From an uncultured Alphaproteobacteria bacterium (GTDB lineage Bacteria > Pseudomonadota > Alphaproteobacteria > HIMB59 > GCA-002718135): a stretch of 48,560 nucleotides of DNA. This document shows positions 42,730 through 48,560 of this stretch, in pieces; the first letter of the stretch is position 1; each line of letters begins with the position of its first letter. Both the position numbers and the translations under genes were made by a program. Below the pieces are notes generated by a model. The model did no database searches, had not been told where the DNA came from, and saw nothing but the letters and a program-made list of their open reading frames with translations. The DNA lies in assembly GCA_902522865.1 (NCBI GenBank), contig CABYXC010000013.1:1-48560 (forward strand), written 5' to 3'.

Positions 42730-44181
42730 GTGAACTCAGAAACTCTTAATACATTAGATACTTATAGTAAAAATAAATACAAATATGGCTTTGTAACGGA
42801 TATCGATAATGAAAAGCCAAAAAAAGGACTTAACGAAGATATAATTAAATTTATTTCGCAAAAAAAGAACGAGCCAGACTGGATGCTTGACTGGAGACTA
42901 AAAGCTTTTTCAAAATGGAAAAAAATGAAAGAGCCTAAATGGGCAAATCTAAGTTTTCCCGAAATTGATTATCAAGATATTTATTATTATTCAGCGCCGA
43001 AAGGTTTTGAGAAAAAACCCAAAGATCTGAGTGAAGTAGATCCAAAACTTATAGAGACTTATAATAAATTAGGTATTCCTCTGGAGGAGCAAAAAGTTTT
43101 AGCTGGCGTTGCAGTAGATGTCGTATTTGATAGTGTTTCAGTTGCAACGACTTATAAAGGTGAGTTAGAAAAACTTGGAATAATTTTCTGTTCAATTGGT
43201 GAAGCTATTCAAAAACATCCTGATTTAATAAAAAAATATTTAGGTTCGGTTATACCACCTGGTGATCATTCTTTTTCAGCATTAAATTCAGCTGTATTTA
43301 CTGATGGGTCTTTTGTCTACATTCCAGAAGGTGTAAAATGTCCAATGGAGCTATCAACTTATTTTAGAATCAATGCTGAAAATACTGGTCAATTTGAAAG
43401 AACTCTAATTATTGCTGATAAAGGTAGTTATGTTAGTTATTTAGAAGGTTGTACTGCACCAAAAAGAGATGACAATCAACTGCATGCAGCAAATGTTGAA
43501 TTAATAGCTTTAGAAGATGCGGAAATAAAATATTCAACAGTTCAAAATTGGTATCCAGGAGATGAAGATGGAAAAGGTGGTATTTATAATTTTGTTACTA
43601 AAAGAGGCCTTTGTGCAGGTAAAAATAGTAAGATATCATGGACTCAAGTAGAAACTGGCTCTGCTATTACATGGAAATATCCTAGCTGTATTTTAAAAGG
43701 AGACAATTCTATTGGCGAGTTTTACTCCGTAGCAATAACAAACAATTTTCAACAAGCTGACACAGGAACAAAAATGACTCATATTGGGAAAAATACCAAA
43801 AGCAAAATTATATCAAAGGGTATTTCCTTAGGTCGGTCACAAAATACTTACAGAGGTGAGGTTTCTTTTTTGAGAAAAGCTGAAAAGGCAAGAAATTATA
43901 CGCAATGTGATTCTTTGTTAGTAGGAAACCAATGTGGGGCACACACAGTTCCTTACATTGACTCAAAAAATAATACAGCTGTTATTGAGCACGAAGCTTC
44001 GACTTCTAAAATAAACGAAGATCAACTTTATTACTGCAGACAAAGAGGTTTAAGTCATGAAGAGGCAGTATCATTAATAGTAAATGGTTTCTGCAAACAA
44101 GTTTTGCAAGAACTTCCTATGGAATTTGCTGTTGAAGCACAAAAACTTGTATCCATATCTCTCGAGGGAAGTGTAGGTTAG
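42730..44181 (+). CDS. sufB: Fe-S cluster assembly scaffold protein SufB
   Basis: Core of the SufBC2D scaffold that builds iron-sulfur clusters under iron limitation or oxidative stress. The 483-residue protein (GTG start) has [21 protein letters not shown] region residues, [25 protein letters not shown] with the scaffold Cys, and the C-terminal [17 protein letters not shown] and [16 protein letters not shown]. Length fits the family. It is the first gene of a six-gene suf run; sufC follows after 1 base. No IscR/Rrf2 regulator precedes it as in many proteobacteria. Confidence 0.96.
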   Translation: MNSETLNTLDTYSKNKYKYGFVTDIDNEKPKKGLNEDIIKFISQKKNEPDWMLDWRLKAFSKWKKMKEPKWANLSFPEIDYQDIYYYSAPKGFEKKPKDLSEVDPKLIETYNKLGIPLEEQKVLAGVAVDVVFDSVSVATTYKGELEKLGIIFCSIGEAIQKHPDLIKKYLGSVIPPGDHSFSALNSAVFTDGSFVYIPEGVKCPMELSTYFRINAENTGQFERTLIIADKGSYVSYLEGCTAPKRDDNQLHAANVELIALEDAEIKYSTVQNWYPGDEDGKGGIYNFVTKRGLCAGKNSKISWTQVETGSAITWKYPSCILKGDNSIGEFYSVAITNNFQQADTGTKMTHIGKNTKSKIISKGISLGRSQNTYRGEVSFLRKAEKARNYTQCDSLLVGNQCGAHTVPYIDSKNNTAVIEHEASTSKINEDQLYYCRQRGLSHEEAVSLIVNGFCKQVLQELPMEFAVEAQKLVSISLEGSVG

Positions 44182-44182
44182 T

Positions 44183-44923
44183 ATGTTTTTAGAAATCAAA
44201 GACCTATCAGTAAAAATTGAAAATAAAAATATACTTAAAAGTCTTAACTTAAATATTAATAAAGGTGAAGTTCACGCAATTATGGGTCCAAATGGATCTG
44301 GTAAAAGTACATTAGCAAACGTTCTAGCAGGTAAAGAGGATTACGAAATTCTTAATGGTAGAATTAATTTTAAAGATAACGATTTATTTGATTTAAATAT
44401 TGAAGAAAGAGCTCAAGAAGGAATGTTTTTGGCTTTTCAATATCCTGTAGAAATACCTGGAGTAAATATCACTCCTTTTTTACACTCTGCAATTAATTCA
44501 AAAAGAAAACGTATGAACATAGAAGAAATTGATAATTTATCATTTGCTAAGCTTTTAAAATCTAAAGCTAGTGATTTAGGTATAAATATTGATATGCTTA
44601 AACGATCAGTTAATACAGGCTTCTCTGGAGGTGAAAAAAAACGTTATGAAATCTTACAAATGAGTATTCTTAATCCAGATTTAGCTATTTTAGATGAAAC
44701 AGACTCAGGCCTGGATATTGATGCTCTTAAAATCGTTACTGATGGGGTTAATAAACTTAAAACAAAAGATAATTCATTTTTAATCATTACTCATTATCAA
44801 AAACTTTTGGATTATATTAAACCAGATTATGTGCATGTTATGGTAAATGGTTCTATTGTTAGATCAGGAGGATCTGAAATTGCTGCTGAAATAGATAAAG
44901 ATGGATTTCAAAAATTTCAGTAA
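44183..44923 (+). CDS. sufC: Fe-S cluster assembly ATPase SufC
   Basis: ABC-type ATPase that drives conformational change of the SufBD core. The 246 residues hold Walker A GPNGSGKSTLAN near 35, FQYPVEIPGV, signature FSGGEKKRYEI, Walker B LAILDETDSGLDIDAL and the H-loop in IITHYQ. The DETDSGLD form of Walker B is diagnostic for SufC. It lies 1 base after sufB and overlaps sufD by one base. Confidence 0.97.
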   Translation: MFLEIKDLSVKIENKNILKSLNLNINKGEVHAIMGPNGSGKSTLANVLAGKEDYEILNGRINFKDNDLFDLNIEERAQEGMFLAFQYPVEIPGVNITPFLHSAINSKRKRMNIEEIDNLSFAKLLKSKASDLGINIDMLKRSVNTGFSGGEKKRYEILQMSILNPDLAILDETDSGLDIDALKIVTDGVNKLKTKDNSFLIITHYQKLLDYIKPDYVHVMVNGSIVRSGGSEIAAEIDKDGFQKFQ

Positions 44924-46149
44924 TGAATATCCAAGATAATTATCTAAAAAATAAAAAAAATATTTTTTTTTCAGAAAACAAAGATATTCAAACTTATAGA
45001 GAAAAATTAATAAATATTTTTGAAAATGATAGATTTGATAAAAAAAATAATGAAAGTCTTAAAAATATAAATATAAAAAACTTTACTGATTTTAAGTATA
45101 AATATCTGATCTCTGAGGAAACATCAGTAATAAACAATAATCAGGAAAATAGTTATTCGATAGTTTCTGTAAATGGACAGTGTTCGAGTTTTAAAGATGA
45201 TAAAATTGAAATTACTAAAATTTTAGACGAAGATTACAATGATTTTTCTAAAAATGATACAATTGAAAATAATGATCATTTTGTAAATTTAAATTCATTA
45301 TTTTTAAATAGCGGTTTTAAGATTGTTATAAAAAAAAATCACAACATAAAAATTAAAATATCAAACATTATAACTGATGATGATTTAACCATTTTTCAAA
45401 AAAATAATTATATTTGTGAAGAGGGATCGTCCCTAAATCTTATTGAAGAATATGAAAATAAAAATAATTCTACATCAAATTTATTAAATGTAATTAAATT
45501 AGAAAAAAATTCACAGCTAAATCATTTTTTAATTCAAGACAATTCTCCCAATCATAATTTAATAATAACAACTCATTCTTCATGTAAAAAAGATTCTACT
45601 TACACTCAAAAAGTTTATAATTTTTCAGAAGGCTATGTAAGAAATTTTCATTATTCTGAACTAATAGAAACTAACTCAGAAGCGGATTTACAAGGAATAT
45701 TTTTTCTTAAAGATAATAACACATCTAATAATAAAACATTTATTAAGCATTTAGCCGAGGATTGCAAAAGTAATCAAGTTTACAAAGGCATTTTGAATGA
45801 TCGTTCGAAAGCAACATATTTTAGCAACACTTACGTCGATCAAGTGGCACAAAAAACAGAAGGATATCAGCTAAGTAAAGGTATACTTTTGTCTGATAAT
45901 GCATCTTATTTTTCTAAACCGGAATTAAAAATATATGCCGATGATGTAAAATGTAGTCATGGCTCTACTATTGGACCTATAGATGAAAATGCTATTTTTT
46001 ATCTTAGATCTAGAGGTATGAGTAAAATTGCAGCAACAAAAATATTGATATCATCATTTATTAATGAAGAATTAAGTAGTATTGATGATGAACAAATGTC
46101 TGAAATGATACAAAAGAAACTAGTAAGATACTTAAGTAAAGTAAAATGA
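44923..46149 (+). CDS. sufD: Fe-S cluster assembly protein SufD
   Basis: Partner of SufB in the SufBC2D scaffold. The 408 residues have a poorly conserved, Asn/Lys-rich N-terminal part and a recognisable C-terminal beta-helix and anchor: GILLSDNASYFSKPELKIYA, DDVKCSHGSTIGPID with the conserved Cys-Ser-His, and FYLRSRGMSKIAATKILISSF. Base composition in the first half is extremely A-rich. It overlaps sufC by one base and sufS by four. Confidence 0.93.
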   Translation: MNIQDNYLKNKKNIFFSENKDIQTYREKLINIFENDRFDKKNNESLKNINIKNFTDFKYKYLISEETSVINNNQENSYSIVSVNGQCSSFKDDKIEITKILDEDYNDFSKNDTIENNDHFVNLNSLFLNSGFKIVIKKNHNIKIKISNIITDDDLTIFQKNNYICEEGSSLNLIEEYENKNNSTSNLLNVIKLEKNSQLNHFLIQDNSPNHNLIITTHSSCKKDSTYTQKVYNFSEGYVRNFHYSELIETNSEADLQGIFFLKDNNTSNNKTFIKHLAEDCKSNQVYKGILNDRSKATYFSNTYVDQVAQKTEGYQLSKGILLSDNASYFSKPELKIYADDVKCSHGSTIGPIDENAIFYLRSRGMSKIAATKILISSFINEELSSIDDEQMSEMIQKKLVRYLSKVK

Positions 46150-47342
46150 ATATTTCAAATTTAAAATCAAGATTTCCAGTATTCAATAAAAATCCTAATC
46201 TAGTTTTTCTTGATACTGCAGCTTCAGCATTAAAAGTTGATGAAATGATTGAAGCTACTAATAATTGTTACACAAATGAATATGCAAATATTCATAGAGG
46301 TAATTATGAATTAAGCTCAAAGTTAACAAAAAAATTTGAAGATGCACGTAAGAAAATTGCAGATTATTTAAATACTTCTGAAAACAATATTATTTTTGTT
46401 AAAAGTGCAACTGAGGGTATAAATTTAATTTCTTCTTGTATGTCTAAAAGATTTTTAGAAGATGGTGACGAAGTAATTTTAAGTTATCTTGAGCATCATG
46501 CTAATTTGATACCTTGGCATCTAATTGAAAAAAAGATAAAAATTATTCCTCTTGGTCTAAACGAAAATAGTGAAATTAATTATGATGAATTAAATAATAA
46601 AATTAACTCAAAAACTAAATTAATTACATTAACCCACATGTCAAATGTTACTGGATCAATAACTAATTTTGATAAAGTAAAAGAAATTGCAAAAAAAGAG
46701 AGTATACCGCTACTATTGGATGGTTGCCAATTTGCTCCTCACAAAAAAGTTGATCTAAAAGATTTAGATCCTGATTTTTATGTTTTTTCTGCTCATAAAA
46801 TGTACGGACCTTCAGGTCTTGGCGTATTGTATATGAAAGATAAGTGGATAGATGAATTTGCTCCTTATCAAGGGGGAGGGCAAATGATTCATGATGTTGA
46901 AATTGATAAAAGTACATATGCAAATGGTTATGAAAAATTCGAGGCAGGAACTCCTCCTATTGCACCAGTGATTGCATTTTCTTCTTCTTTAAATTTTATG
47001 AAAGAAGTTGATCCAAATGCTATTTATGATCATGAAATGAAACTTCATGATTATGCTTATGAAAAACTTTCAAAATTTAATAATATAAAAATATATGGAT
47101 CAAATAAAAACAAAGGTGCAATAATTTCTTTTAATATTGAGGGTGTACATAATTCTGATTTAGGTGCGATGTTAGATAAAAAAAACATAGCAATAAGAAC
47201 AGGACATCATTGCTGCCAACCTCTTATGAAACATTTTAATATTACGGGAACTTCTAGAATTTCATTTGGAGTTTATAATACAAAAGATGATATTGATTAT
47301 TTAGTAGACAGTATTCATGAAATAACAAAAATCTTATTATAA
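46146..47342 (+). CDS. sufS: Cysteine desulfurase SufS
   Basis: PLP enzyme that takes sulfur from cysteine as an enzyme-bound persulfide for cluster assembly. The 398-residue class II desulfurase has Lys218 as PLP Schiff base in FSAHKMYGPSG and persulfide Cys356 in RTGHHCCQPLM, where a second Cys follows directly (most SufS have HCA). N-terminal YANIHRGNYELS is typical. sufE is absent nearby, so the persulfide acceptor is encoded elsewhere or replaced. Overlaps sufD by four bases. Confidence 0.95.
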   Translation: MNISNLKSRFPVFNKNPNLVFLDTAASALKVDEMIEATNNCYTNEYANIHRGNYELSSKLTKKFEDARKKIADYLNTSENNIIFVKSATEGINLISSCMSKRFLEDGDEVILSYLEHHANLIPWHLIEKKIKIIPLGLNENSEINYDELNNKINSKTKLITLTHMSNVTGSITNFDKVKEIAKKESIPLLLDGCQFAPHKKVDLKDLDPDFYVFSAHKMYGPSGLGVLYMKDKWIDEFAPYQGGGQMIHDVEIDKSTYANGYEKFEAGTPPIAPVIAFSSSLNFMKEVDPNAIYDHEMKLHDYAYEKLSKFNNIKIYGSNKNKGAIISFNIEGVHNSDLGAMLDKKNIAIRTGHHCCQPLMKHFNITGTSRISFGVYNTKDDIDYLVDSIHEITKILL

Positions 47343-47345
47343 CTA

Positions 47346-47732
47346 ATGGAAGAAAAACAACTAGAAGATTTTTTACCGGATAAAAAAACGAGTTATATAA
47401 AAAAATTCAACATTTCAAATATAACCGATAAAATTAATCAAGAACAAGTCATAGATTGCATTAGGACCGTAGTTGATCCTGAAATACCAGTCAACTTATA
47501 TGATTTAGGTTTAATTTACGAAATTAAGATCAATGATAAAAATGACATCAAAATTAAAATGACTCTTACTAACCCAAACTGCCCTGTTGCAGGAACTATG
47601 CCCGAAAGCGTAGGAAAATCAGTTGAAAAATTATCAAACTTAAATTCTATAGAAGTTTCTTTAGTTTGGGATCCAAAGTGGCATAAAGATTTAATGTCAG
47701 AAGAAGCAAAACTTGCTTTGGATATTTTTTAA
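47346..47732 (+). CDS. sufT: SufT / DUF59 (MIP18-family) Fe-S protein maturation factor
   Basis: Auxiliary factor for Fe-S protein maturation. The 128-residue protein has a 35-residue charged N-terminal extension and then the DUF59 domain: VIDCIRTVVDPEIPVNLYDLGLIYEI, and TLTNPNCPVAGTMPESV with the conserved Cys. It sits between sufS (3-base gap) and sufA (19 bases), the usual place of sufT in alphaproteobacterial suf operons. Confidence 0.92.
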   Translation: MEEKQLEDFLPDKKTSYIKKFNISNITDKINQEQVIDCIRTVVDPEIPVNLYDLGLIYEIKINDKNDIKIKMTLTNPNCPVAGTMPESVGKSVEKLSNLNSIEVSLVWDPKWHKDLMSEEAKLALDIF

Positions 47733-47751
47733 TTTAATTTATAGTAACAAT

Positions 47752-48087
47752 ATGAATAATCTTTTATCTATAACATCTAAGGCATCTGAACAAATTAAAA
47801 AAATAATGTCCAATGCTCCTGATGGCATGGACTCTGTTGTTATTGGAGTAGATAAATCTGGTTGTAGTGGGTATGCATATAAATTGGATTTTGGTAAATC
47901 ATCTGATTTTAAAAATTTTGAAATTATTCATCAAGATGGAGCAATAGTATTAATCGATCCAAAAGCCACAATGTTTCTATTAGGATCAGTAATGGATTAT
48001 AGAGAAGATAAACTAGCTTCTAGATTTGTTTTTGACAATCCAAATGAAAAAAGTACTTGTGGATGTGGAGAGTCTTTTAGTATTTAA
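47752..48087 (+). CDS. sufA: A-type Fe-S carrier (SufA/IscA-like)
   Basis: Carrier that receives clusters from SufBCD and passes them to apoproteins. From ATG 47752 the protein has 111 residues; a longer frame from 47713 runs back into sufT and would add 13 residues unlike the family. The three ligand cysteines are visible: one in DKSGCSGYAYKLDF and two in the C-terminal STCGCGESF. It ends the suf run; the tRNA gene begins 11 bases later. Confidence 0.93.
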   Translation: MNNLLSITSKASEQIKKIMSNAPDGMDSVVIGVDKSGCSGYAYKLDFGKSSDFKNFEIIHQDGAIVLIDPKATMFLLGSVMDYREDKLASRFVFDNPNEKSTCGCGESFSI

Positions 48088-48098
48088 AATTTAATATT

Positions 48099-48175
48099 GG
48101 CGGAGTAGCTCAGTTGGTCAGAGCGCACGGCTCATATTCGTGATGTCGGGGGTTCAAATCCCTCCTCCGCTACCA
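48099..48175 (+). tRNA. tRNA-Met (anticodon CAT), probably elongator
   Basis: A full cloverleaf can be drawn. The acceptor is GGCGGAG (48099-48105) with CTCCGCT (48165-48171), G1 pairing U72. The D arm is GCTC/GAGC, the anticodon stem CACGG/TCGTG, the loop CTCATAT with anticodon CAT at 48133-48135, and the T arm GGGGG-TTCAAAT-CCCTC. Discriminator A and an encoded CCA complete it. The initiator tRNA has an unpaired 1-72 position, which this lacks. A lysidine-modified tRNA-Ile also has CAT, but the acceptor and D-arm resemble alphaproteobacterial elongator tRNA-Met. The 3' half is antisense to the next gene's end. Confidence 0.93.
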
Positions 48176-48560
48176 ATTTTTTACAAGAAACCAATATAGC
48201 AAAAATAACCCATAAAAATTGATGACTCAGAATATCAGAAACAATAGCTTCAATTAAGAAAACAAAAAAAATAAGTGTGTAAATTTGAATTGTTGGATTT
48301 GTGATAACTTTGTCCGTAATTAATGGATAATACATAAAAATTAAATACATAAAAAATCCAACTAATCCGAAATTTGACAAACTTCCAAAGTATTCGCTAT
48401 GCGGATAAATTCCTTGTTCATACTCTTCAAAAATTTTTGGAATTTCTTTAAAATTTGTTCCATTAAAAAAAATATAATTATTTGAATCTAAAAGGGAATA
48501 CGCCATAGTTTTTAATTTATAAAATAGAGACCCATAAAAATCATAATATAAAAGATTAAA
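48132..48560 (-). CDS. O-antigen ligase / polymerase-like membrane protein, C-terminal part; 3' end lies in the tRNA gene
   Basis: The frame is open to the right edge, so this is the C-terminal end of a larger gene. It has the YPHSEYFGSLSNFGLVGF motif of Wzy/WaaL O-antigen ligases, followed by three hydrophobic segments (FFMYLIFMYY, YTLIFFVFLIEAIV, FLWVIFAILVS). The last 14 or so residues (AEEGFEPPTSRI) are encoded by the complement of the tRNA, and the TGA stop is the complement of tRNA bases 33-35, in the anticodon loop. The EGFEPPT tail is the familiar result of reading into an antisense tRNA, so the native C-terminus may be lost. It is likely a truncated or rearranged accessory gene for surface polysaccharide. 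Confidence 0.65.
   Translation of the reverse strand, partial: FNLLYYDFYGSLFYKLKTMAYSLLDSNNYIFFNGTNFKEIPKIFEEYEQGIYPHSEYFGSLSNFGLVGFFMYLIFMYYPLITDKVITNPTIQIYTLIFFVFLIEAIVSDILSHQFLWVIFAILVSCKKLVAEEGFEPPTSRI

Noticed and set aside
46663..46923. 86-residue minus-strand frame inside sufS
   Set aside because: It covers the PLP-lysine region of sufS and has no family features.
47713..47751. N-terminal extension of sufA into sufT
   Set aside because: ATG 47752 gives the usual A-type carrier length and start.
1..48560. CRISPR arrays, insertion sequences, prophage or rRNA
   Set aside because: No regularly spaced repeats, transposase, integrase or rRNA-like sequence was seen on reading; A/T homopolymer runs are explained by base composition.

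Overview
The window is a very AT-rich, gene-dense bacterial chromosome segment with short or negative intergenic gaps. Several features point to an alphaproteobacterium. These are an NDUFA12-type complex I gene followed by DUF2155, aat, accC, accB and aroQ; the neighbourhood rne / mrcA / prfB; a long two-domain dCTP deaminase; and a suf operon ending in sufT and sufA. The base composition, tight packing and small genes suggest a streamlined marine lineage of the SAR11 or HIMB59 type. That clade assignment is inference.

Layout. 1-6405 (+): the elongasome genes mrdA (cut by the left edge) and rodA run directly into livGFHM, a branched-chain-type amino acid ABC transporter. Its binding-protein gene livJ faces it on the other strand with its own promoter candidate and a clear terminator. 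7786-13465 (+): gpsA, deoC, a double-domain aldehyde dehydrogenase (ALDH16-like), a FucU/RbsD mutarotase and a PfkB sugar kinase form what looks like a (deoxy)ribose catabolic operon. 13487-16917 (+): a 59-residue membrane protein, exonuclease I, uppP and a DapA-like aldolase. 16900-19973 (-): fxsA, sbmA, a previously easy-to-miss 27-residue basic protein, a LysR regulator and rpe. 20012-26247: a cupin/DUF6165 pair, ispB, an S49 peptidase, a 53-residue membrane protein, single-chain glycyl-tRNA synthetase, an MFS transporter and ygfZ. 26293-28972 (+): a GT9 glycosyltransferase, pyrC, NDUFA12 and DUF2155. 28927-36039 (-): a seven-gene overlapping run from rne through an M48 protease, dcd, aroQ, accB and accC to aat. 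36148-39604 (+): mrcA and prfB, the latter with a programmed +1 frameshift. 39610-41499 (-): tyrS and an alpha/beta hydrolase. 41556-48087 (+): mnmA and sufBCDS-sufT-sufA. 48099-48175: tRNA-Met(CAT). From 48132 to the right edge (-): the end of an O-antigen-ligase-like gene that runs antisense into the tRNA.

Most of the window is conserved housekeeping sequence. No gene-free stretch exceeds about 150 bases. I see no insertion sequence, CRISPR array, phage module or rRNA. The points that stand out are the prfB frameshift site with GTT in place of the usual CTT, the tiny basic protein with its own promoter, the compact deoC-ALDH16-FucU-kinase operon, a set of starts lying only 8-12 bases below good -10 boxes (near-leaderless), the 50-base overlap of NDUFA12 and DUF2155, and the surface-polysaccharide gene whose last codons and stop lie inside the tRNA gene.
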